Counted from the first letter of the stretch, positions 7,048 through 14,046 are shown. The stretch is DNA of 16,174 nucleotides from an uncultured Treponema sp. (GCA_937885235.1 CAKZZK010000172.1:1-16174); one strand, 5' to 3'. Translations and numbers: made by a program. The notes: generated by a model not told the origin, from the letters alone.

Positions 7048-7528
7048 GGGCCGCTGAATCTGCAGGGAGCGAATTGAATGCATCCAATATCTTTGCCAGC
7101 GTGGAGGCAAAGATGCTTCCGTCAAGCAGGTTACCAAGTTTGAACCAAGGCTGGAAGATGAGAATGAGCAGGATGAGCGCTACGACGGCGAGCCCTTCCA
7201 GCAAGCCGAAAGCAAAGCCCAAAGTATGGTCGAGCTGCTTCAAAATCTTTCCTTCTACAAGCTTTCCGACAATCTGCTGCACCACCTTGATGAAGACAAA
7301 TGCGAGGATGAAGACAAGAACAAAGGCGAGTATATGCGCGGCGATGACAATCTGGATGTGCTGCTGCAAAGGCGCAGACACCATCTTATATGTCAATACG
7401 GCAATCCACACGCTGATGACGGGCGCCCCCCTGTCAAACACTTCGCCGACAAAGCCCTTGATGCCCGCCAAAATGGCAAACACCACTACAATAGCGATAA
7501 AAACGAAATCAATGATTGGTAAGGTCAT
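7040..7528 (-). CDS. cvpA: CvpA family inner membrane protein
   Basis: The 162-residue protein has four predicted membrane segments: about 5-22 (IDFVFIAIVVVFAILAG), 35-50, 62-85 (HILAFVLVFILAFVFI) and 105-128 (LEGLAVVALILLILIF). It carries the family's IKGFVGEVFD turn after the first segment. CvpA proteins are known from colicin V export and envelope-stress phenotypes in other bacteria; the molecular role is not settled. ATG 7528 is preceded by AAGGAG (7540-7535) with six-base spacing, which fixes the start although much longer in-frame sequence lies upstream. It overlaps the murG end by 20 bases and the clamp-loader start by eight. Confidence 0.88.
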   Translation of the reverse strand: MTLPIIDFVFIAIVVVFAILAGIKGFVGEVFDRGAPVISVWIAVLTYKMVSAPLQQHIQIVIAAHILAFVLVFILAFVFIKVVQQIVGKLVEGKILKQLDHTLGFAFGLLEGLAVVALILLILIFQPWFKLGNLLDGSIFASTLAKILDAFNSLPADSAAHV

Positions 7529-8660
7529 TCTGCACTCCTTGCAATATAATCTGAGCGATTTTTTCAGCGGGCTTCTCAGTCCCGCACAGTTTTCTGCACG
7601 CAGATGAAAGCGCTTCCCTATTTGCAACGGGTAGCAGGCTTTCCAGTGCCTGACGCAGATGGCCGCCGTCAGCATTGTTTCCCGCAAGCACCAGTGCAGC
7701 GCCGTGCTTTTCAAAATAGCGGGCATTATCCACTTGGTCGCCCCGCGTCCCTGATCCGCTGAGCGGTATGAGGACAAGTGCCTTTGCGCAGGTGGCGGCT
7801 TCCCACAGGGAATTTGCTCCGGCGCGGGAAAGCACTATGTCCGCCGCCTGCATGACTGCCGGCATCTCCTGATAAATAAAAGCGAACGGGCGGTAGCATT
7901 CGTCAGCCTGCATCAGCTCCGGATTTTCCTCGGCAAAGCTCTTTCCCGTCTGGTGCACGACGAGAAAATGCTCCTTGAGCCAGACAAGGTTTTCTGTAAT
8001 CAGCGTGTTAATCTGCTTTGCGCCAAGGCTCCCCCCGATGACCAACAGGACAGGCTTTGGCGACTCTGCCGGAATATCCAAAAAAGCGCGGCCCGCGGCA
8101 GCATTGTCGCGATAAAAGACAGGGCGCACAGGATTTCCCGTCACAAGGCACTTTTCCGTCAGCTTGCCCTTAAAATATGCAGCCGTTTCCTCGTAGCTAA
8201 GCAAAATACGCCTTGCCCCCTTTGCGTTGAGCCTTGTTGCCAAGCCCGGCGTAAAGTCACATTCGTGGGTATAATAGGGAATCCTCAGCAACCGGGCTGC
8301 CCGGCACGGGGGAACGCTGACAAAGCCGCCCTTCGAGAAGAGGCAGTCAGGCTTTAGCTTCATGAGCACCCAGAGCGCTTTAAAAAATCCTGCCCCTATT
8401 TTAAATATATCGACAAAATTCTGGAGGGAGATATAGCGGCGAAGCTTTCCGCAGGGAATGCCTATGAAAGCGGTGATGCTACCTCCCTCGGAAAGCAAGT
8501 TTTTTTCAACTATGGCGCGGTCCATTCCCGCCCTGTTGCCAATCCAATATATTTCCACAGGGATGCGGTGTCCTTCGGCATACGCCTTTGTTTCGTCCGC
8601 CACCGCTATGCCCGGATAGATGTGACCGCCCGTGCCCCCGCCTGCAAATACTATGCGCAT
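7509..8660 (-). CDS. murG: UDP-GlcNAc:undecaprenyl-PP-MurNAc-pentapeptide GlcNAc transferase
   Basis: MurG converts lipid I to lipid II on the cytoplasmic face of the inner membrane, the last intracellular step of peptidoglycan synthesis. The 383-residue GT-B protein starts with the first glycine-rich loop AGGGTGGHIYPG (6-17). It has HECDFTPGLATRLN (132-145), GNPVRP (175-180), the second loop GGSLGAKQIN (209-218), the UDP-GlcNAc region SRAGANSLWE (278-287) and GDQVDNA (307-313). Length and motifs are those of a complete enzyme. ATG 8660 begins two bases after the ankyrin gene stop (TAAGTATG). Only a weak purine stretch precedes it, so translation is probably coupled to the upstream gene. Confidence 0.95.
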   Translation of the reverse strand: MRIVFAGGGTGGHIYPGIAVADETKAYAEGHRIPVEIYWIGNRAGMDRAIVEKNLLSEGGSITAFIGIPCGKLRRYISLQNFVDIFKIGAGFFKALWVLMKLKPDCLFSKGGFVSVPPCRAARLLRIPYYTHECDFTPGLATRLNAKGARRILLSYEETAAYFKGKLTEKCLVTGNPVRPVFYRDNAAAGRAFLDIPAESPKPVLLVIGGSLGAKQINTLITENLVWLKEHFLVVHQTGKSFAEENPELMQADECYRPFAFIYQEMPAVMQAADIVLSRAGANSLWEAATCAKALVLIPLSGSGTRGDQVDNARYFEKHGAALVLAGNNADGGHLRQALESLLPVANREALSSACRKLCGTEKPAEKIAQIILQGVQNDLTNH

Positions 8661-8662
8661 AC

Positions 8663-9589
8663 TTATTTCTCTTTCGGCGGATATTTATCCATAAGCTTTA
8701 TCATGGCGGGCTTCTTGAAGAGCATCGCATATCCTCTCGCGCTCATACCCATCCAGTCCGGAATATCGGGGTCTGCGCCGCTTGCCAGCAACAGCTCTAC
8801 AATCCGCAGATTTTCGTTGCCAACAGCGAGCACAAGGATAGACTGGCCATCGCCGCTGATAACGCTTAAATCAGCGCCCTTGTCGATGAGATATTTCGTA
8901 ATATCATAGTTCTTTCGCCAGACGGCATCCATAACGGCTGTATAGCCGCGGTCCTTTGAGACGGCATTGATGTTTGCCCCATTCTCCACAAGCCACTCAA
9001 CCTTCTCCAGACAGTCATTGCGCGCCGCCACGCAAATCATAGGAATGCCCTCAGAGGTAAACGCACTCGTTATCATTCCTGCAGCCAAGAAAAGCTCGCA
9101 GATTTCCGTCTTGTCTTTGGAAATGTAATGTGCAAAACTATCGCTTGTAAAGGGAATACCCTGAGAAAAGAGAGACTCCATGGCACAGTGCTGCTTGTCT
9201 TCCAGCTCATACAGCTCATAGTTGTTCTTGATATATTGAAGCAGAGCCTTCATGGTGTCAAAACTGCGGAAGTATGATTGCCCCTCTATATTGATTTTTT
9301 CATACTGCCTGCTGTATCTGCCGCCAGTATATATGAAAGTATTTGTCTCCTGCCCCAGCAACAATCCGAGCAAAAAAGTATAGTTGCTTTGGCCATGAAG
9401 CATACAGCTGTCCAATATTATACAATATGAAAACTTTAAAATGCTTTCTACGGTCGCTATGAAAACACTTTTCGGAGCCTCAGGATCGATGAACACCTCC
9501 GTGTATTCTGACCCAAGGCTTGACAGACAGGCTTCGACCGGCTGTATGTTTTCATTGTGTAAATCAGGGGCAATTATCAACCACTTCAT
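8663..9589 (-). CDS. Ankyrin-repeat protein with alpha/beta N-terminal domain
   Basis: The 308-residue protein has no signal peptide or membrane segment and should be cytoplasmic. Residues 1-125 form a strand/helix-alternating domain (MKWLIIAPD at the start, CIILDSC and TFIYTGG as likely buried strands) with no sequence family I can name. Its pattern is loosely like TIR or nucleoside deoxyribosyltransferase folds but lacks the usual catalytic glutamate. Residues about 150-308 hold four or five ankyrin repeats, clearest in VEWLVENGANINAVSKDRG, YLIDKGADLSV and VELLLASGADPDIPD. It is first in a tight run leading directly into murG (two-base gap). The ATG follows a strong promoter by seven bases and has no Shine-Dalgarno site. 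The function is unknown. Ankyrin repeats indicate protein binding. Confidence 0.85.
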   Translation of the reverse strand: MKWLIIAPDLHNENIQPVEACLSSLGSEYTEVFIDPEAPKSVFIATVESILKFSYCIILDSCMLHGQSNYTFLLGLLLGQETNTFIYTGGRYSRQYEKINIEGQSYFRSFDTMKALLQYIKNNYELYELEDKQHCAMESLFSQGIPFTSDSFAHYISKDKTEICELFLAAGMITSAFTSEGIPMICVAARNDCLEKVEWLVENGANINAVSKDRGYTAVMDAVWRKNYDITKYLIDKGADLSVISGDGQSILVLAVGNENLRIVELLLASGADPDIPDWMGMSARGYAMLFKKPAMIKLMDKYPPKEK

Positions 9590-9596
9590 AAAAACC

Positions 9597-9625
9597 AGTA
9601 TAATATAACGCTAAAACTTTAACAA
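9597..9625 (-). promoter_or_regulatory. Promoter of the ankyrin-murG-cvpA operon, apparently leaderless
   Basis: On the minus strand TTGTTA (9625-9620) and TATACT (9602-9597) are 17 bases apart. Only seven bases, GGTTTTT, separate the -10 from the ATG at 9589, so the predicted transcript starts at or one base before the start codon. The -35 lies inside a perfect inverted repeat (9611-9638). Confidence 0.65.
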
Positions 9626-9638
9626 GCAAAAGTTTTAG
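9611..9638. repeat. Perfect 10-bp inverted repeat over the -35 of the ankyrin-murG promoter
   Basis: CTAAAACTTT (9611-9620) and AAAGTTTTAG (9629-9638) are exact reverse complements with an eight-base spacer. The repeat contains the TTGTTA -35 element in its centre. It also lies about 30 bases upstream of the tRNA promoter on the other strand. An operator for a dimeric regulator is the natural reading. It has no T-run and sits between divergent promoters, so a terminator is unlikely. Confidence 0.5.
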
Positions 9639-9666
9639 AAATAACGCGAATAAAAGCAAAAAACTA

Positions 9667-9695
9667 TTGACATTATTAATTCAAAAGTATATAGT
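9667..9695 (+). promoter_or_regulatory. Promoter of tRNA-Phe
   Basis: Consensus TTGACA (9667-9672) and TATAGT (9690-9695) are 17 bases apart. The predicted start, near 9702, lies about 14 bases before the mature tRNA. It is divergent from the ankyrin-murG promoter. Confidence 0.8.
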
Positions 9696-9715
9696 ACTAA
9701 TATCTTAAATGAATT

Positions 9716-9788
9716 GCCGGCGTAGCTCAGTTGGTAGAGCGGAGGACTGAAAATCCTTATGTCAACAGTTCGATTCTGTTCGCTGGCA
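9716..9788 (+). tRNA. tRNA-Phe (GAA)
   Basis: This 73-base cloverleaf has acceptor stem GCCGGCG (9716-9722) against CGCTGGC (9781-9787, one G-U pair) and discriminator A 9788. The D arm reads GCTCAGTTGGTAGAGC, and the anticodon loop CTGAAAAT gives anticodon GAA. The T arm reads ACAG-TTCGATT-CTGT. The 3' CCA is not encoded. It is a single gene with its own promoter and terminator. Confidence 0.97.
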
Positions 9789-9789
9789 G

Positions 9790-9821
9790 AAGCCCTTGCA
9801 AAAGCAAGGGCTTTTTTATTT
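9790..9821 (+). terminator. Rho-independent terminator of tRNA-Phe
   Basis: A perfect 10-bp stem, AAGCCCTTGC (9790-9799) with GCAAGGGCTT (9804-9813), closes an AAAA loop and is followed by a T-run ending TTTTTATTT. Confidence 0.92.
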
Positions 9822-9877
9822 GTGTGACATCCAGTCTAACACTTTTCAACATTCCTGCCAACCGAACGATGAGTCAT

Positions 9878-9916
9878 AAAAAAAAGCCTGCCAGAAAGAA
9901 ATCCGGCAGGCTTTTT
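9878..9916. terminator. Bidirectional terminator after flgE
   Basis: AAAAAGCCTGCC (9881-9892) pairs with GGCAGGCTTTTT (9905-9916) around a 12-base loop. On the minus strand the stem ends in a run of eight T and lies five bases beyond the flgE stop, so it closes the hook operon. On the plus strand it ends TTTTTCATTTT and could back up the tRNA terminator. Confidence 0.9.
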
Positions 9917-9920
9917 CATT

Positions 9921-11327
9921 TTAGCGCTTAAGGCTCAGCACTGTTTCAAGCATTGAGTCACCAGTCTGAATTGTCTTTGAGTTCGCCTCAAAGCCACGCT
10001 GCGTTACAATCATATCTGTCAACTGTTCGGTAAGGTCAACATTACTCATCTCCAAGGTACCTGCGAGCATCTTGCCCTTCCCTGCCACACCGCTCTCGCT
10101 GATATTTGCCGTGCCGCTGTTCATGGACTGGGCAAACATGGTGTCGCCCTGCTTTTCAAGGCCTCCCTGATTGATAAAGCTTGCCATAGCAATCTGACCA
10201 ATCGTTCGGGTGGAACCGTTGGAATACACTCCCGTGATGACACCGGTCTGGCTGATATTGAAATTGTCAAGATAGCCAAGCTTGTAGCCGTCCTGATAGC
10301 GCGCCTTTGTTGAACTCGCAGATGCGCTCTGGGTAATCGTATTCTCCATAGAACCAATCGTACCCAGATTCAGGTTGAAAGTCTGACGGTAGGGATTGCC
10401 GTCGCCATCAAGCGAGCTGTTCGGCACGGTGTAGGACACCTGCATGATAATCTCGCCCTCGGGATTTGAAACATTTCCCGCAGAATCCGTGATGGACTGC
10501 AGGGTGCCGTAGTTGTCAAAATTCAGCGTATAGGTCTGTGTCATACCATCGGTCGTTCCGAAACCAACCCTCGTATCAGTGGCGACAGCCGCTGAGGGGT
10601 CTACGCTCACAGACACCGTCCACTGGTTCGGAATAGCCTGTCCATCAGCATCTACCGCTTTCTGGAAATTCATCTGCAGCTGATGCGCATTGCCATAGGA
10701 ATCATAGATATCAAACTCGGTCTGCCAGATTCCCCTCTGCAGCTGGTTGGCATCATTCGGATCGGTAATCACCGGCGTATTTTTGTCAAGGTTACAGCTG
10801 TAATTCACATTCTCAGTGGCTTTCGGCGGATCCTTCTGACCGACAGGGATAACCAAGTCGGTAGGAGTGGCAGAGGTGCGGACAACCTGCTCGCCGTTCA
10901 CGTTCTGTGCCATCCAGCCTTGCACGCGCATACCGTTGCCAGGATTGACAAGCGTTCCATTTGCATCCACGCCGAACACACCAGCACGGGTAAAATAGGT
11001 TTCCTCTCCGCTCTTCATGACGAAGAAACCGTTGCCCTGAATGGCAATATCAGTGGAAACACCGGTTGTCTGGAGGTTGCCCTGAGTAAAGATGGTGTCA
11101 ATGGCGGCAACGCTCATGCCAAGTCCTACTTCCTTCGGGTTCACACCGCCGACCTCTTCTGTGGGGCGGGAAGCACCGCTAAGCTGCTGGCTTATCATAT
11201 CCTGAAAGTCAACGCGCCCACGCTTAAAGCCATAGGTGTTCACATTAGAGATATTGTTGCCAATAACATCCATTCTGGTCTGGTGATTTTGCAGGCCGCT
11301 TACGCCAGCATAAAGTGATCTCATCAT
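9921..11327 (-). CDS. flgE: Flagellar hook protein FlgE
   Basis: FlgE is the subunit of the hook joining motor to filament, in spirochaetes inside the periplasm. The 468-residue protein has the N-terminal rod/hook signature SLYAGVSGLQNHQTRMDVIG and NNISNVNTYGFKRGRVDF. A central hook domain follows, and the C-terminal helix ends EANSKTIQTGDSMLETVLSLKR. It contains a single cysteine, C178 (NYSCNLD), followed by N179, with K165 upstream (VGQKDPP). These are the positions I recall for the self-catalysed lysinoalanine cross-link in T. denticola FlgE. The MM start at 11327 has GAGGG (11340-11336) eight bases upstream. It is the last gene of the hook operon, 21 bases after flgD, and is followed directly by a strong terminator. 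Confidence 0.97.
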   Translation of the reverse strand: MMRSLYAGVSGLQNHQTRMDVIGNNISNVNTYGFKRGRVDFQDMISQQLSGASRPTEEVGGVNPKEVGLGMSVAAIDTIFTQGNLQTTGVSTDIAIQGNGFFVMKSGEETYFTRAGVFGVDANGTLVNPGNGMRVQGWMAQNVNGEQVVRTSATPTDLVIPVGQKDPPKATENVNYSCNLDKNTPVITDPNDANQLQRGIWQTEFDIYDSYGNAHQLQMNFQKAVDADGQAIPNQWTVSVSVDPSAAVATDTRVGFGTTDGMTQTYTLNFDNYGTLQSITDSAGNVSNPEGEIIMQVSYTVPNSSLDGDGNPYRQTFNLNLGTIGSMENTITQSASASSTKARYQDGYKLGYLDNFNISQTGVITGVYSNGSTRTIGQIAMASFINQGGLEKQGDTMFAQSMNSGTANISESGVAGKGKMLAGTLEMSNVDLTEQLTDMIVTQRGFEANSKTIQTGDSMLETVLSLKR

Positions 11328-11348
11328 AATTGTTACCCTCTATCTTGT

Positions 11349-11810
11349 TTAATTGCCGTAAACGGCCGTTATCTGCTTCATATCGTAGAGCATATTTCCC
11401 ACCTGAACCTGCGGATTGTTGCCATAGGTTACTCCGCTTACCGTACCCGTGATGCTCGTATCCCCAAGGTCAATGTTTACCGTCTTGCCTATCGTATTGA
11501 CAGCCTGTGATGACGAAAGCATGGCATTCATCTTTTCAAAGTTCACATTCATGTTCGTCATCTGCTCCAAGGAACTGAACTGAGCCATCTGAGCGCTAAA
11601 CTCAGTGTTATCCATTGGAGAAGTGGGGTCCTGATTAGCAAGCTGCGTTATAAACAGCTTTAAAAAATCATCCTTGCCTAAGGTTTGCTGAGTGCTATGC
11701 CCGACCTTCGCAGCGATTTCCTTGTTGTAAGAGTCCGCAGTCATCCTTAACTTCGCCTGTTCTTGGGCGCTCATTGTCGTGTTTAAGGTTACTGTACTTT
11801 CCGTATCCAT
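11349..11810 (-). CDS. flgD: Flagellar hook assembly scaffold FlgD
   Basis: FlgD caps the growing hook and promotes FlgE polymerisation before being discarded. The 153-residue protein has the family core KDDFLKLFITQLANQDP (46-62), then SPMDNTEFSAQMAQFSSLEQM, and a short C-terminal beta region (KTVNIDLGDTSITGTVSGV). It lacks the larger Ig/tudor-like C-terminal domain of enterobacterial FlgD, which is usual for spirochaetes. ATG 11810 is preceded by AAGGAG (11821-11816) with five-base spacing. It lies 18 bases after fliK and 21 before flgE. Confidence 0.95.
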   Translation of the reverse strand: MDTESTVTLNTTMSAQEQAKLRMTADSYNKEIAAKVGHSTQQTLGKDDFLKLFITQLANQDPTSPMDNTEFSAQMAQFSSLEQMTNMNVNFEKMNAMLSSSQAVNTIGKTVNIDLGDTSITGTVSGVTYGNNPQVQVGNMLYDMKQITAVYGN

Positions 11811-11828
11811 TCTTACTCCTTCTTTATA

Positions 11829-13223
11829 TCAAGCAACCACGTCTATGTGATAGCCGTCATTCTTGTAAGCCGCTGCTGCATTTGCAGACGAGGCAGGCAT
11901 ATCCTTGCCCTCGGCATAATTACCAAACGTTTTGTTGGCAAAGTACGGCTCGCTCGACTGCTGCTGTCCCTGACCGAACTGACCGGCATCTGAATTGGAT
12001 GCCAAATTCAAGTTCAGGCTCGCATTTTCAAATCCGTTCTGTTGGAACGCCTGCCGCAAAGTATCCATATTCTGCTTAAACGCTTCAAAGGCTTCTTTGC
12101 TGGCAACTGTAATTTGCCCCTCTATTCCTTTATCGGAGACTTGCAGGCTAATCTTTACATTCCCCAAGGATTCCGGCTTAAGATTCATATTGATAACGCC
12201 ATTGTCAGCGTCCTTAAGGATGATATTTCCCGCTTTTACGAAATCAGGCGCACTGTACTGAATCTGATTTGCGAGCATCTGCTGGAACGTAGAGCCATCA
12301 GCACTTGCAGTCTGCCCATTCGTAGACAGGATATCCTGCGCGGCAGTGTCCGCAAAGTTCATTGCCACCTCAAGTGTGTTCCCCTGCCTGTGCACGGATT
12401 CAGCAACAAGACTACGAACATCCTTTTCATCGGAAGAACCAAGCTGCTTGGAAAGCGCGCCGCGCTCATCAATTACGGAGAATACAGGATTAGAAAGCGC
12501 ATCTTCTTTGGCAGCTTTTGCAGATGAAGACAAAAGTCCGCGTTCAGACTTCTCGCTGGCAGCCACAGGCTTTTTGGGCAGATTTTCCTTACCAGACTCA
12601 GCTACAGGCAATGCGGACTCTGCTTCCATTGCATCAGCAGTGGCGGCAAGCGCTTCGCCTGTCTCCTCCACAGCGCTGTCCTCTTTCAGCGCAGGCTGCA
12701 GCACGGGTTCCATTGTTTCTATAATACCGGAATCCAGAGAAGCGAGCTCAGGAGAAAACTCGTCCTCTACAGCGGGTACAGTCATATCCTGTACGAAAGA
12801 AACCTGCTGCAAGCTGACAGGCGCTATCTGCAGTTCTGAAACTTCTTCACTGTTTTCCGTTTGCGAAGGCTGGCTTATCGAACAGTCGCTTGCCTGCACG
12901 ATTTGTCCGAACAGCGTGACAGCTTCTTCCTGCTCAAACGCGCAATCCTCCGCAAACACTTCCGCTTCGGAGGAAACAGTCTCCGTGTTTTCTATGACAG
13001 CCTTCTGGGCAACTTTGTTCTGGATTTTCTCTGAATCTTTATCCCTGTCCTTGCTGCGGCTATTGCGATCTGTATCTGTGGCTTCTGTTTTTTTTGCAGC
13101 CTCAGCTTCATCGAGCATTGATTTAAAAGAATTAGAGCTAGCACCGGCTTTCTCTTTAGGACCGGCACTTTCCTTCACGAGGACATTTTGTGGATCTAAA
13201 AATTGCAGCTGTAGCGCCTGCAT
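11829..13223 (-). CDS. fliK: Flagellar hook-length control protein FliK
   Basis: FliK measures hook length and switches the export gate from hook to filament substrates. The 464-residue protein has a long, low-complexity, acidic and serine/alanine-rich N-terminal two thirds, typical of the ruler portion. The conserved C-terminal domain (about 333-410) has INMNLKPESLGNVKISL followed by the EAFKQNMDTLRQAFQQNG helix. A tail of about 55 residues rich in Gln, Ser and Ala follows. ATG 13223 is chosen because GGAGG (13234-13230) is six bases upstream; a TTG at 13229 touches that site and is unlikely to be used. It lies between flbB and flgD, the tap1 position in treponemes. The N-terminal region diverges quickly, so only the C-terminal domain supports the call directly. 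Confidence 0.9.
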   Translation of the reverse strand: MQALQLQFLDPQNVLVKESAGPKEKAGASSNSFKSMLDEAEAAKKTEATDTDRNSRSKDRDKDSEKIQNKVAQKAVIENTETVSSEAEVFAEDCAFEQEEAVTLFGQIVQASDCSISQPSQTENSEEVSELQIAPVSLQQVSFVQDMTVPAVEDEFSPELASLDSGIIETMEPVLQPALKEDSAVEETGEALAATADAMEAESALPVAESGKENLPKKPVAASEKSERGLLSSSAKAAKEDALSNPVFSVIDERGALSKQLGSSDEKDVRSLVAESVHRQGNTLEVAMNFADTAAQDILSTNGQTASADGSTFQQMLANQIQYSAPDFVKAGNIILKDADNGVINMNLKPESLGNVKISLQVSDKGIEGQITVASKEAFEAFKQNMDTLRQAFQQNGFENASLNLNLASNSDAGQFGQGQQQSSEPYFANKTFGNYAEGKDMPASSANAAAAYKNDGYHIDVVA

Positions 13224-13284
13224 CGGCAACCTCCAGAAAACATCAAAGATTACTGACAGGGTTCCGGCAGGCTTTGCTACAAGC

Positions 13285-13914
13285 TTAATCTAACGACGTA
13301 GGCTTATTAGTCATCTTGCGCTGTATTTCCGCCGCACGGGAAGCATCCATCAGCGAGAGCCAGTAGGCACTCATGGAAGAACTACCCGCTTCTGCCGCAT
13401 CTTTTTCTGCACGGCGCAGGACATCAATGATGTTCTGGTCATCCATATTGCTCAAGATAGCGACAGCATTAACCGGCGGCATATTGTTCAGGAACTGCAC
13501 CGTCTGTTCAATGTTCTCATCCTTATTGTCGTACATTTTGACCTGATTGTTGAATGTTTTTTCTCGTTCTTCCTGAGCAGCCTGACGATCCTCCAGTTCC
13601 TGCGCAATGCGGGCGTTATTGTCCTCCTGCGCGATTATATCAGCTTCCCTTTTGTCCAACTCTTCCGTGCGGATATTGAGCGCTTCCAGTCGTTTTGCGA
13701 GACGATCGTTATCAAGGTCGATTTCCGCAAGGTCTGCGGGGGATGAAGGTGCCGTGGATACCTGAGGGGTAAGCCCAATAAGCTTATAGAATGGAGAAAA
13801 GAGCTTCTTTGCCTGAATGAGCCCCAGATAGTCAAACCACAGGAGTCCAAACAGTGCAAGCACTATGATGAGAATTAAAAGCAATATAGACTTTCCTAAC
13901 ACTTTACCGGACAC
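13285..13914 (-). CDS. flbB: Periplasmic flagellar collar protein FlbB (MotE-like)
   Basis: FlbB is a spirochaete motor protein that helps build the periplasmic collar and assemble the stator. The 209-residue protein has a short basic N-terminus and one membrane anchor (about 8-27, SILLLILIIVLALFGLLW). A long charged coiled coil (about 65-145, with RLAKRLEALNIRTEELDKREAD and ELEDRQAAQEEREKTF) follows. The C-terminal MgtE-N/MotE-like helical domain is NMPPVNAVAILSNMDDQNIIDVLRRAEKD. The start is GTG 13914 with AGGGGT (13926-13921) six bases upstream. It is the first gene of the hook cluster, 61 bases before fliK, and is preceded by a sigma-28-like element and a large stem-loop. The gene upstream is a hexokinase, not fliJ. 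Confidence 0.88.
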   Translation of the reverse strand: MSGKVLGKSILLLILIIVLALFGLLWFDYLGLIQAKKLFSPFYKLIGLTPQVSTAPSSPADLAEIDLDNDRLAKRLEALNIRTEELDKREADIIAQEDNNARIAQELEDRQAAQEEREKTFNNQVKMYDNKDENIEQTVQFLNNMPPVNAVAILSNMDDQNIIDVLRRAEKDAAEAGSSSMSAYWLSLMDASRAAEIQRKMTNKPTSLD

Positions 13915-13936
13915 AACAACACCCCTACCCTTTTAT

Positions 13937-13999
13937 AGTTGATGGGAGCTGCCCGATGATGCTGTTGATCATCGGGCAAATCCCTTGTATCAATCAACT
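13937..13999 (-). promoter_or_regulatory. Nested stem-loop in the flbB leader / hexokinase tail
   Basis: Three arms are nested. The inner 10-bp stem is perfect, GCCCGATGAT (13951-13960) with ATCATCGGGC (13968-13977), around a seven-base loop. The middle arm is GGGA (13944-13947) with TCCC (13981-13984). The outer arm is AGTTGAT (13937-13943) with ATCAACT (13993-13999). There is no T-run on either strand. It lies between the hexokinase stop and flbB and leaves the flbB ribosome site (13926-13921) free. Confidence 0.55.
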
Positions 14000-14003
14000 T
14001 CAA

Positions 14004-14011
14004 CTATCGGC
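14004..14011 (-). promoter_or_regulatory. Sigma-28-like -10 element upstream of flbB
   Basis: The minus strand reads GCCGATAG, seven of eight bases of the flagellar sigma-28 -10 consensus GCCGATAA. The corresponding -35 is poor (TTTA or TTAT at about 15-16 bases upstream). The predicted start near 13997 would place the nested stem-loop at the very 5' end of the flbB transcript. It is a candidate only. Confidence 0.4.
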
Positions 14012-14046
14012 ATATTCAGCGAGAGAATAAAGAGCCTTCCCCGAAT

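Noticed and set aside
7048..7137. Upstream start for the clamp-loader gene
   Set aside because: The 30 extra residues overlap cvpA and have no family resemblance. MFDNVLYQ at 7047 is where homologues begin.
7529..7777. Longer N-terminal extension of CvpA
   Set aside because: It would overlap murG over about 250 bases. The ATG at 7528 has a perfect AAGGAG and begins at the first membrane segment.
9823..9843. Interrupted palindrome GTGT...ACAC between the tRNA and flgE terminators
   Set aside because: The pairing is short and broken and it is not placed at a promoter. Nothing supports a function.
12346..13293. A 315-codon plus-strand open frame opposite fliK
   Set aside because: It is extremely Ser/Ala/Cys-rich and without motifs. 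It mirrors the Glu/Ala/Ser-rich linker of FliK and has no ribosome site.
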